Notes: generated from the letters alone by a model not told the origin. A stretch of 17,642 nucleotides of DNA from an uncultured Fusobacterium sp. (GCA_900542625.1 UQOH01000042.1:1-17642), one strand, 5' to 3'; positions 6,684 to 13,300 are shown, numbered from the stretch's first letter. Numbers and translations are program-made.

Positions 6684-8998
6684 CCTACACCACCTTCACC
6701 TTGTCCGCCAAATCTGAATTCTTTTACATATCTGCAGTTTTTCAGATATTCAACAACTCCTTTTCTTAAAGCACCTGTTCCGTTTCCATGAATAACCTGA
6801 ACCTCTTTATACCCATTCATCATTGCTCTGTCAAAATATGATTCAAGCTCATAAATAGCCTCTTCTACCATTTTTCCTCTTAAATCAATTTTTGATGTTA
6901 CACTTATTCTTTTTGATGTTGATGCAGGAGTGAATACTTTTTCTTTTTTCTCTATAATTTTCTTAATATCATCAAGAGGAACTTCAAGTTTTAAAATTCC
7001 TGCCTGAATAAATGCTGTTTCTTTTGAAGCGTTTATTTTTAATACTACTGCATATTGTTTAAGACTTGATACAAGAACTTTTTCTCCTTCTTTAATATCT
7101 ATTTTTCTTACTGTTTTTGGTTTCTGCTCAACATTTGCTTTTTTCTCTTGGTCTAAGCTGCTTCTAAGCATATTAAGACTTTTCTGAACGCTCTTCATAT
7201 CATCTTTTTTGCTCTCTTCAGATTGAAGTTTTTTTACAAGAGCTGCTGCTTTGTTCTGCATATCTTTTACCATTGCATCTGCTTTTTCATAAGCCTCTTT
7301 AAGAATTTTATTCTTTTCTATTTCAAGCTGTCTTAATCTCTCTTCGTACTCTTCCTGATCTTTTTTTACTTTATCTTTCAGCCTGTTTACTTCTACCTGC
7401 ATAGCCTCAAGCTCATCAGCCTTATCTTTTATGTTGGAAATCATTTTTTCCACTTTCTTGTTTTCATCACTAATGTATGTTTTTGCTTTTTCTATTACTT
7501 CATCACTTACGCCAAGTCTTTTTGCAATAGTAAGGGCATTACTTTCTCCAGGAATACCTATAAGCAGTCTGTATGTTGGAGAAAGAGTATCAGAGTTAAA
7601 TTCCATTGATGCTGTTTCTATATCCTCTTCATTGTATCCATATGCTTTAACCTCACTGTAGTGAGTTGTTATCATTGATTTTACTTTTCTCTCTCTTAAA
7701 TAATCAATAACAGCCATTGCAAAAGCTGACCCTTCCACCGGGTCTGTTCCTGATCCAAGCTCATCAAGAAGAACAAGAGAATTTTTTGTCACATTTGATA
7801 AAATTTCCTGTACATTTTTTAAATGAGCCGAGAATGAAGAAAGAGACTGCTCTATACTCTGTTCATCACCAATATCTGCATATACAGAAGAGAAAAATCC
7901 TATGCTTGAATTTTCTTTTGCCGGAATAGGAATTCCTGCAAGAGCCATAAGAGTAAGAAGTCCTGCAACTTTAAGAGCTACAGTTTTTCCTCCTGTATTA
8001 GGTCCTGTTATTAAAAGTGTGTTATATTTTTTTCCAATTTCAAATGTTAAAGGAACAACCTTGTCTTTGTCTATAAAAGGATGTCTTCCTTCTACTATTG
8101 AAAGCTGTTCTCTTGCATTTATCTCTGGGATTGTGCAGTTATGCTCTATTGCATATCTTGCTTTTCCATTTAAAAAATCTATTTCAAGAACACTCTCTCC
8201 GATTTTTCTTACATCATCAACATTCATTCTTATCTGGTCTGTTATTCTCAAAAGTATCTTTCTTATCTCTTCTCTTTCTCTTGCTTCTAATTCTCTCATT
8301 TTATTATTAAGAGAAACTATTGAAAGAGGCTCTATAAATACTGTCTGTCCGCTTGATGATCTGTCGTGCTCTATCCCTTTTATCAATCCTTTGAAGTCTG
8401 CCTTTACAGGAATAACACTTCTTCCGTCACGGATAGTTACTATTTTTTCCTGAATTGCTTTTGTATAAGTTTCATTTGAAAACATATCATCAAATTTTCT
8501 TTTTATATTTGCTGATAAAAGTTTTTTCTGTGCTCTGATATCTCTTAAATCCAAAGATGCATCATCTTGGATTTTCTTTTCATTATCTATAGTTTTGTTA
8601 ATTATATCTTCAATAAATTTTAAAACAGGAGTATTTGAAAATTTAGCTTTTAACTCTTTGTATTTTTCTAAATCTTCAAGCTTGTTTTTAAATAATCTGA
8701 AAAGTCTTAAGTTCTGATTGATATCATAAAGTTCTTCAGGCTCAAAAAACATTCCCATAAGGTCACATTTTCTAAGAAGCTCAAGAATATCTTTCATTCC
8801 TGCTGTTTCCAGTCCGCCGTCATACTTTGAAAAATCAATAAAATCTCTTACAATTTCAAACTCTTTTCTAAGAGAATTTATCTCTTTATATATTCCCAGA
8901 TTTTCTACTTTCTCTTTATTTTTTTCAATAACCATATATTCATTTAAACTGTCTTTCAGTTTATCAAATTCCAATATATTATGACTATGAATATTCAC
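6659..8998 (-). CDS. mutS2: Endonuclease/ATPase MutS2
   Basis: MutS2 is a MutS-family ATPase without the mismatch-recognition domain. It has been linked to suppression of recombination and, in Bacillus, to rescue of collided ribosomes. The 779-aa protein has an N-terminal clamp/core region, Walker A GPNTGGKT (332-339) and Walker B LVLLDE (408-413). A Lys/Glu-rich coiled coil (about 505-600) and a small beta domain follow. It ends in an Smr nuclease domain (about 704-779) with IDLRGK and HGNGTG. I chose GTG at 8998, which has AAGGTGAT 6 nt upstream; an in-frame GTG three codons earlier overlaps that SD. It is the first gene of the operon. Confidence 0.95.
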   Translation of the reverse strand: MNIHSHNILEFDKLKDSLNEYMVIEKNKEKVENLGIYKEINSLRKEFEIVRDFIDFSKYDGGLETAGMKDILELLRKCDLMGMFFEPEELYDINQNLRLFRLFKNKLEDLEKYKELKAKFSNTPVLKFIEDIINKTIDNEKKIQDDASLDLRDIRAQKKLLSANIKRKFDDMFSNETYTKAIQEKIVTIRDGRSVIPVKADFKGLIKGIEHDRSSSGQTVFIEPLSIVSLNNKMRELEAREREEIRKILLRITDQIRMNVDDVRKIGESVLEIDFLNGKARYAIEHNCTIPEINAREQLSIVEGRHPFIDKDKVVPLTFEIGKKYNTLLITGPNTGGKTVALKVAGLLTLMALAGIPIPAKENSSIGFFSSVYADIGDEQSIEQSLSSFSAHLKNVQEILSNVTKNSLVLLDELGSGTDPVEGSAFAMAVIDYLRERKVKSMITTHYSEVKAYGYNEEDIETASMEFNSDTLSPTYRLLIGIPGESNALTIAKRLGVSDEVIEKAKTYISDENKKVEKMISNIKDKADELEAMQVEVNRLKDKVKKDQEEYEERLRQLEIEKNKILKEAYEKADAMVKDMQNKAAALVKKLQSEESKKDDMKSVQKSLNMLRSSLDQEKKANVEQKPKTVRKIDIKEGEKVLVSSLKQYAVVLKINASKETAFIQAGILKLEVPLDDIKKIIEKKEKVFTPASTSKRISVTSKIDLRGKMVEEAIYELESYFDRAMMNGYKEVQVIHGNGTGALRKGVVEYLKNCRYVKEFRFGGQGEGGVGCSVVTLK

Positions 8999-9033
8999 AT
9001 GTATCACCTTTTTTTAAATATATTTTACATTAT

Positions 9034-9062
9034 ATTATATCACAATATTGTGAAAGATTGAT
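9034..9062 (-). promoter_or_regulatory. Promoter of the mutS2-holB operon
   Basis: On the minus strand TATAAT (9039-9034) is preceded by TG one base upstream, giving an extended -10. The hexamer 17 nt upstream is ATCAAT (9062-9057), a poor -35, so the extended -10 probably carries recognition. Transcription would start near 9027, about 28 nt before the mutS2 start codon. The spacer holds a 14-bp palindrome (separate entry). Confidence 0.55.
9040..9053. promoter_or_regulatory. 14-bp perfect palindrome inside the mutS2 promoter, candidate operator
   Basis: TCACAATATTGTGA reads the same on both strands and fills most of the -35/-10 spacer, touching the extended -10. A dimeric repressor bound here would block the promoter. 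It resembles but does not equal NrdR-type boxes (ACACWATAT.TWGTG) and has the opposite half-site order to Rex sites. No regulator can be named from this alone. Confidence 0.4.
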
Positions 9063-9082
9063 AACACTTTATATTTTGTAAT
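9053..9082. repeat. 30-nt direct repeat, copy 1 (left end of toxin-antitoxin unit 1)
   Basis: Exact match of 30 nt to 9506-9535 (begins AAAGATTGATAACAC and ends TTTTGTAAT). Each copy is followed, after a variable gap, by ATCACAG plus a T run and then the antisense-RNA terminator, so the repeat marks the left border of a duplicated unit. Copy 1 has an extra AT-rich insert of about 40 nt before ATCACAG, with an inverted repeat (TATTTTGTAAT / ATTACAAAATA). Confidence 0.85.
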
Positions 9083-9140
9083 TTACTTTTTTCAAAATAA
9101 CATATTACAAAATATATTTGAAATCACAGTTTTTTTATCA

Positions 9141-9210
9141 AAAAATAAAAAAGACAAGGTGTTTAAGTGGCGTCCTTGTCTTTTTTGTCTCATACATCTA
9201 CATACTTGTT
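9141..9210 (-). ncRNA. Putative antisense RNA of module 1 (divergent from peptide gene)
   Basis: The RNA is predicted from a promoter (TTGATT-17-TATACT, minus strand) and a strong terminator hairpin followed by U-rich sequence, giving about 70 nt. Its 5' end (ACAAGTATGTAGA, from 9209 down to 9197) is complementary to codons 4-8 of the module 1 peptide mRNA (9307-9319) over 13 positions with one G-U pair. The apical loop of its terminator contains CGCCAC, complementary to GTGGCG in the loop of the mRNA terminator (9404-9409). It likely blocks translation or triggers decay of that mRNA. The RNA has no ORF. The start point is inferred from the -10. Confidence 0.6.
9147..9186 (-). terminator. Intrinsic terminator of antisense RNA 1 (could act in both directions)
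   Basis: Perfect 13-bp stem, AAAAAAGACAAGG (9147-9159) with CCTTGTCTTTTTT (9174-9186), and a 14-nt loop. The minus strand continues into A-TTTTT, giving a long U tail. On the plus strand six T also follow the GC part of the stem. The loop holds the GTGGCG/CGCCAC pairing box at 9167-9172. Confidence 0.75.
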
Positions 9211-9216
9211 ACTTGA

Positions 9217-9245
9217 AGTATATCATAGATTTTTTTAAAAATCAA
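9217..9245 (-). promoter_or_regulatory. Promoter of antisense RNA 1
   Basis: Minus strand TTGATT (9245-9240), 17-nt spacer, TATACT (9222-9217), with TG one base ahead of the -10. Predicted start near 9210. It is back-to-back and interleaved with the peptide promoter at 9226-9254, so the two polymerases would compete. Confidence 0.65.
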
Positions 9246-9254
9246 TGATATAAT
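9226..9254 (+). promoter_or_regulatory. Promoter of module 1 peptide mRNA
   Basis: TAGATT (9226-9231), 17-nt spacer, extended -10 TGATATAAT ending at 9254. The same TAGATT-17-TATAAT arrangement with extended TG recurs at 9646-9674 in module 2, so the weak -35 is conserved between copies. Predicted start near 9260. Confidence 0.7.
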
Positions 9255-9296
9255 AGACTGTCTCCGCTCCTGTTAAGCCTGAAAGGAGGTGAAACA

Positions 9297-9365
9297 GTGA
9301 GAAAGTTCTATATACTTGTATTGCTATTAGTAATCTTTTTACTGACAGCACAAAAAACATATTAA
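9297..9365 (+). CDS. Small hydrophobic peptide, putative type I toxin (module 1)
   Basis: GTG start with a near-ideal SD (AAGGAGGTGA, 9283-9292) four bases upstream. The 22-aa product starts MRKFYILVLLL and ends TAQKTY: basic N-terminus, an unbroken hydrophobic stretch (residues 4-16) and a polar C-terminus, so it would insert in the inner membrane. Size and layout fit type I toxins; the composition recalls Ibs peptides of enteric bacteria, but no homology is claimed. A dedicated promoter, terminator and complementary divergent RNA surround it. CTCCT (9267-9271) in the leader can pair with AGGAG of the SD (9284-9288), which would limit initiation. Toxicity is inferred. Confidence 0.65.
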   Translation: MRKFYILVLLLVIFLLTAQKTY

Positions 9366-9386
9366 TCTATGATTAATTGTTTTTAT

Positions 9387-9440
9387 TGGGTGGTAATCGG
9401 CTTGTGGCGAGCCGAAAACTGCCCATTTTTTTATTTTTTC
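9387..9440 (+). terminator. Intrinsic terminator of module 1 peptide mRNA
   Basis: Two stacked helices: TGGGTGGT/ACTGCCCA (9387-9394 with 9418-9425, two G-U pairs) and TCGGCT/AGCCGA (9397-9402 with 9410-9415), with AA on each side between them. The 7-nt loop is TGTGGCG, and a T-rich tail runs 9426-9439. The loop holds GTGGCG, the box also found (as its complement) in the antisense RNA 1 terminator loop. Confidence 0.85.
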
Positions 9441-9505
9441 TGAAAAATAAATTGAATACTATTATTATCTTTATACCCTATTTTTTATTATATTCAATAT
9501 TATTT

Positions 9506-9535
9506 AAAGATTGATAACACTTTATATTTTGTAAT
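9506..9535. repeat. 30-nt direct repeat, copy 2 (left end of toxin-antitoxin unit 2)
   Basis: Identical to 9053-9082 over 30 nt. The similarity extends leftward: on the minus strand both copies run on into a TATAAT (9039-9034 in copy 1, 9492-9487 in copy 2) at nearly the same distance. The duplicated unit therefore seems to have included the mutS2 promoter, now without a gene in copy 2. To the right, ATCACAG and a T run are also shared. Confidence 0.85.
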
Positions 9536-9550
9536 CACAGCTTTTTTATC

Positions 9551-9588
9551 AAAAAAATAAAAGAGAGCAGTTTGCCGTCTGCTCTCTT
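9551..9588 (-). terminator. Intrinsic terminator of antisense RNA 2
   Basis: Ten-base-pair stem AAGAGAGCAG/CTGCTCTCTT (9561-9570 with 9579-9588), 8-nt loop TTTGCCGT. The minus strand continues TT-A-TTTTTTT to 9551, a good U tail; the plus side (GGTGAAAC) has none. It therefore works only for the minus-strand RNA, which fixes the direction of the antisense transcript. Confidence 0.8.
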
Positions 9589-9621
9589 GGTGAAACATCA
9601 TAAAAGTTTTCTTGTCTTTGT
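9551..9621 (-). ncRNA. Putative antisense RNA of module 2
   Basis: About 70 nt, from a TTGATA-17-TATAAT promoter to a hairpin with U tail. Its 5' part is the complement of CATAAAAGTTTTCTTGT (9599-9615), which matches CATAAATAGTTTTCTTGT in the peptide mRNA (9708-9725) with one inserted base. A further GGTGA box (9589-9593) matches the 3' part of the SD (9699-9703), so pairing would cover the ribosome-binding region. The terminator loop (CGGCAAA) is complementary to TTTGCCG in the mRNA terminator loop. The layout is the same as in module 1 but the pairing sequences differ. Confidence 0.62.
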
Positions 9622-9627
9622 ACATAA

Positions 9628-9656
9628 ATTATAACTTATTTTTTATAGATTATCAA
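9628..9656 (-). promoter_or_regulatory. Promoter of antisense RNA 2
   Basis: Minus strand TTGATA (9656-9651), 17-nt spacer, TATAAT (9633-9628): close to consensus and stronger than the facing peptide promoter. Predicted start near 9621. Its -35 overlaps the -35 of the peptide promoter by one base. Confidence 0.75.
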
Positions 9657-9674
9657 TAACAATTTTGATATAAT
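9646..9674 (+). promoter_or_regulatory. Promoter of module 2 peptide mRNA
   Basis: TAGATT (9646-9651), 17-nt spacer, extended -10 TGATATAAT ending at 9674. Same hexamers and spacing as in module 1, although the spacer sequence has diverged. Predicted start near 9681. Confidence 0.7.
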
Positions 9675-9699
9675 AGTTCTAGCCCTTAACAGAAAGGGG

Positions 9700-9780
9700 G
9701 TGAGCAGCATAAATAGTTTTCTTGTAAGACTGGTTATAGTGGTTATTATATATTTTTTAATTTATAAGACAACTTTATAA
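9700..9780 (+). CDS. Small hydrophobic peptide, putative type I toxin (module 2)
   Basis: The ORF contains SFLVRLVIVVIIYFLIYKTT, a single membrane-spanning stretch with one Arg inside and a Lys near the end. The only standard in-frame start is GTG at 9700, giving 26 aa, but that GTG is part of the SD (AAGGGGGTGA, 9694-9703). By spacing, the functional start may be the ATA at 9709 (23 aa). Counted from the ATA, it aligns without gaps to the module 1 peptide, sharing F4, V12, I13, K20 and T21. CCCTT (9683-9687) can pair with AAGGG of the SD (9694-9698). Promoter, terminator and complementary RNA match module 1. Toxin function is inferred. Confidence 0.6.
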   Translation: MSSINSFLVRLVIVVIIYFLIYKTTL

Positions 9781-9791
9781 TCAGTCAAAAA

Positions 9792-9825
9792 GGTGAGGAG
9801 TTTTTGCCGGCTCCTCATTCTTTTA
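9792..9825 (+). terminator. Intrinsic terminator of module 2 peptide mRNA
   Basis: Stem TGAGGAG/CTCCTCA (9794-9800 with 9811-9817), extended by two G-U pairs, loop TTTTTGCCGG, then TTCTTTT. It begins 11 nt after the peptide stop. The loop shares TTTGCCG with the plus-strand reading of the antisense RNA 2 terminator loop (9571-9577), so the two RNAs can kiss. Confidence 0.75.
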
Positions 9826-9886
9826 AATATATTTACTTCAAAAATAAACTTTTTATTATTTTTTTCCCTTTAAATAAAAAAAGCCC

Positions 9887-9915
9887 TTGATATATTTTCT
9901 ATATAATGATATAAT
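9887..9915 (+). promoter_or_regulatory. Promoter of rpmB
   Basis: TTGATA (9887-9892), 17-nt spacer, extended -10 TGATATAAT (TATAAT at 9910-9915). This gives a leader of about 30 nt before the rpmB ATG. It is one of the strongest promoters in the window, as expected for a ribosomal protein. Confidence 0.8.
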
Positions 9916-9950
9916 AATTTGCAATAATTATTTTAGGGGGAGGTGCTCAA

Positions 9951-10208
9951 ATGCAAAGATGCGAAATTTCTGGTAAAGGAATTACTTTTGGAAACCAAAT
10001 ATCTCACTCTCACAGATTAACAGGAAGAGTTTGGAAACCAAATTTACAACCAGTTACTGTTGTTATCAACGGACAAACATTAAAACTTAAAGTTTGTACT
10101 AAAGTTTTAAAAACTATTAAAGGAGCTTCTGAAACTGAATTAATGCAGATTTTAAAAGCTAACGCTAATACTTTAAGTCCAAGAATTACTAAAGCTTTAA
10201 GCAAATAG
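9951..10208 (+). CDS. rpmB: 50S ribosomal protein L28
   Basis: Structural protein of the large ribosomal subunit. The 85-aa protein shows the L28 pattern: N-terminal MQRCEISGKG (one Cys of the zinc-type motif kept), GNQISHSHRLTGRVWKPNLQ, and a C-terminal VCTKVLKTIKG block. The ATG at 9951 follows a strong SD (GGGGGAGGTG, ending 7 nt upstream). It stands alone with its own promoter and terminator and runs opposite to the mutS2 operon, separated from it by the two small-peptide modules. Confidence 0.95.
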   Translation: MQRCEISGKGITFGNQISHSHRLTGRVWKPNLQPVTVVINGQTLKLKVCTKVLKTIKGASETELMQILKANANTLSPRITKALSK

Positions 10209-10233
10209 TAAAAAATAAAAACTTATATGTATT

Positions 10234-10279
10234 AAAAAAAAGACAGCTTGTTTTACATAACGAAGCATGTCTTTTTTTT
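10234..10279 (+). terminator. Terminator of rpmB
   Basis: Stem of A8-GACA (10234-10245) with TGTC-T8 (10268-10279), plus GCTT (10246-10249) with AAGC (10263-10266) and one bulged A. Eight T at the end serve as the U tail. It begins 25 nt after the rpmB stop. The A/T symmetry means it could also stop any read-through on the minus strand. Confidence 0.85.
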
Positions 10280-10337
10280 ATACCTTGCTTTTTATAATAA
10301 CTTTCTCACTAATCACTTATTAAAAATATATTTATAT

Positions 10338-10372
10338 ATAAAACAGAGCCTGACTTTTACATCAGACTCTAT
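10338..10372 (-). terminator. Terminator of the minus-strand autotransporter gene
   Basis: On the minus strand AGAGTCTGA and TCAGGCTCT (10370-10362 with 10353-10345) form a 9-bp stem with one T-G pair and an 8-nt loop. It is followed by GTTTTATATATA. It lies 25 nt past the stop at 10397. On the plus strand the same pair would be a C-A mismatch, which favours the minus-strand role. Confidence 0.7.
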
Positions 10373-10396
10373 TTTTATTTTATGAGAAATTTATTA

Positions 10397-13300
10397 TTAG
10401 AATTGATATCCTATACCTAAATTAGCACCATAATCTTTTGTATTGTCGCTTCCAAATCTGTATGTTACTCCTGCATTGTAGAAGAATCCATTTTCTTGAG
10501 TTAACTCTGCTGTTAAATCTGCTTTAATTGTATTCTCTGCAAGTTCTGCACCAAGTACATCAAATGTTCCTGCTGTTCCTTTAAAGCTTCCTTCAAATTT
10601 CTTATCTGTATCTCCCATTGCTTTTATGTATGATGCTCCAAATGTTACATCAAGTTTAGCTTTTTCTAATTGTGTTGTTTTTACTAAATCAAATCCTACT
10701 TCTGCATCTACTGTTGAAAGTTCCGCATCTTTTACTCCAAAGTAAGAATCTGTCGCATCGTCTTGTTCTATATATGTATATCCTAATTTAACTTTTGGTT
10801 CAAATGTTAAACCATCTTCTAAATCAGCTACATATTTTCCTTGTACATATGCTGAAAAAGCATTTGAATCATATGATGAATCAGAAGTTTTAGCTGCTGT
10901 ATTGTCTGCATCATATTTTCCTAATTGATATCCTGCTCCTGCTGTTAAAGTATAGTTTCCTAATTCTTTATCTGCAAATGCTCCTAAATAGAATACATCT
11001 CCATCTGCACTTCCTGCATCTGTATCAACATCTTGTTTTACTCCTGCAAATGCAATTCCTGCTGTTGTTGTTTCATTTACTCCATATTTTAATGCAGCCA
11101 TTAATCCTGTTGATTCTATTTCAGAAGTGTAATCTTTTGTTAAACCAGTTCTGTCGTATTCGTTTTTAGAATATAGAGCTTTACCTTCTGCTGTCCATTT
11201 ACCAACTACTGCCTCTCTGTCTAAAGAAAGAATTGTATCTTCTACTAATTTAACATTATCGTAAGCTGCTCTTACTGTTTCTGAATAAATGTTAGAAGAA
11301 TATAATTTATCTAGTTGAGATTTTCTTTCTGCTTTATCTGCTGAGAAGTAATTAGATACTTCTGATGCATGGTTATTCATGTTATTTAAAATAGAATTAT
11401 CTTCATATAAATTATTATTATATGTTAATTTTACATTATTAGTATCTCCACCGTTAGCTAAATCACTAGCATCAATTACATATACTCCATCAGTTTCTCC
11501 TAGTGTTGATGTAACATCTATATTATTAAATGTGTTACTTCCACCCAAGTCAATTACTGTTTCTTTTCCGCTTATATTAGAAATATCTAAAGCGATATCT
11601 TTATCTCCTGTTCCTGTTACTGTAATTCCATTTGAATTAGATAAAGCTGTCTCTCTTACTTCTTTTCCTGATGTTTCAAGAACTAATTGCCCATCTTTTC
11701 CTATATTTATTGTTCCTGTATATGATGAATCTGCTGTTACTAAAGTAACGTTTGTTTTTTCTGTACCATTTCCTGTTCCAATATTAAATTCTCCGGCTAC
11801 TTCTCCATCAATTGTATTTCTTCCTAAAGAGTTAATTACTCCATTATCTCCTATAATATTTCCTCTAAATCTCATATTAGTAAGATTTAATGTTCCATTA
11901 TTCTCTATAGCTTCAGCAAAAGTTTCATTTCCTGTTCCTTGAACTTTATTTAAATTTCCATTTGAAAGAGATAATACAGCATCATCAGAAACTATCATTT
12001 TTCCTGTTGCTGTCATATTGATTACATCTGAAGATATTTTAACTTCTCCATTATCATTTACTATTGTAGCTTTTCCATTAATATTAAATGTATGTAAATC
12101 TGCAGATTCATTACCTTCTTTTATTTGTACTTCTGCTCCTGTACCTATTGTTACTGAACCTTTGTTTTCATCTACAGTATTTAATTTATCTGTATCTATT
12201 GCTCCGCCTGTGATAGCATCTTCAGCTTCAAATACAGCAATTCCATTTTCATCAACTATTGTTCCTGGATTATCTACGTTTCCTTCAAATAATTTTTCTA
12301 TTGCTCCATCTTTATCTACTTTTGCTAATATTTCCTCTTTTGTCATATCAGAAATTTGGATAATACCACTATTTTTTGCTGTTCCGCCATTATTTACAAT
12401 AGCTTGGTTTCCAGTATCTTTCATCCCAAGAGAGATTATTCCTTTGTTTACAGCTTCTCCTGCTTCTACTAAAATTCCTATTCCGTTAGTTGTTTTTTCT
12501 CCTAAAGTTATTGTTCCTTCATTAGCAAAAGTTAAGTTTACTGTTTCATTATTTTGTTGTCCATTTTTAGCTAGTTTCACACCTATTACTTTATCACCTG
12601 TTATAGTAATTTTTCCTGTTTCTTCATTCCCAGCTGAAACCTTTAAAGCAGCGGCAGCTTTTATTTTATCCTCCCCTACTGTATTTCCGTTATAAGCATC
12701 ATGTCTTACTAAAAGTCCTATACTTTCATTCCCTTTTACTTCTATTTTTCCTTGGTTTATAAAAGAAGTATAATCATTTATATCTTCTGTTACATCTACC
12801 GCTCCACCTGTTACTGCTACACCAGAAACTTTATTTCCACTTACTGTTATAATTCCTGTCTCTGTATTTTCTGCTTTTGTTTTTTCATGTACTCTTATAC
12901 CAGTTACAAGAGAATGAACATTCTTATCAGAATCTGATTTAATATCTATTATTCCACTATTTTTAATTATTCCTTGCTTATCTTCAATACGAGTTCCTAC
13001 ATAAATTCCTATAGCTGTGTTGTCTTCATTTGTATTATCTATAATTATTTTTTTATTGTTTATAATTTCACTTTCTATTTCATTACGAAGGCTTCCATAT
13101 CCATCTACATTAATTCCATAATCAAAAGCAGTAATTTCACCATTATTAATTATTTTTATATTTTCTTTTTTATCCTCTGTATTTAATTTTTCTATTCCAG
13201 AACTATCTCCTGTTATTTTTCCTTCTTTTTCATTAATAAATTCAATATTTCCAGTTAATTTTATTCCAACAATTCCTTGAGAAATTATTTCCCCATTATT

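Noticed and set aside
7902..8453. Open frame of 183 codons on the plus strand inside mutS2
   Set aside because: It lies opposite well-conserved MutS2 sequence including the ATPase core, has no SD and gives a low-complexity Ser/Leu-rich product; it is a shadow of the real gene.
9141..9190. T-box or other riboswitch ahead of a gene
   Set aside because: No specifier loop or T-box sequence, and no downstream amino-acid gene on the plus strand. The hairpin is better explained as the antisense RNA terminator.
9451..9498. 8-bp inverted repeat ATTGAATA / TATTCAAT between the two modules
   Set aside because: All A/T except one pair, with a 32-nt loop; likely by chance in DNA this AT-rich.
9053..9600. 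The repeated segments as a CRISPR array or a MITE
   Set aside because: There are only two repeat copies, about 450 nt apart, without uniform spacers. There are no terminal inverted repeats or target duplications bounding the unit, and the content is explained by promoters, hairpins and small ORFs.
9590..9635. A 14-codon plus-strand frame starting GTG at 9590 resembling the start of the module 2 peptide
   Set aside because: The likeness comes from the antisense box being a copy of the toxin start region. It has no SD, no plus-strand promoter, and stops after 14 codons without a hydrophobic stretch of useful length.
10010..10204. 64-codon minus-strand frame opposite rpmB
   Set aside because: rpmB is clearly recognised on the plus strand with its own promoter, SD and terminator; the reverse frame has no start signal.
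11379..12695. Plus-strand frames of 187 and 225 codons opposite the minus-strand autotransporter
   Set aside because: The passenger repeats (NNG, TI) read backwards create long Ser/Pro/Ile-rich frames. No start signals, and the antisense frame is the recognisable autotransporter.
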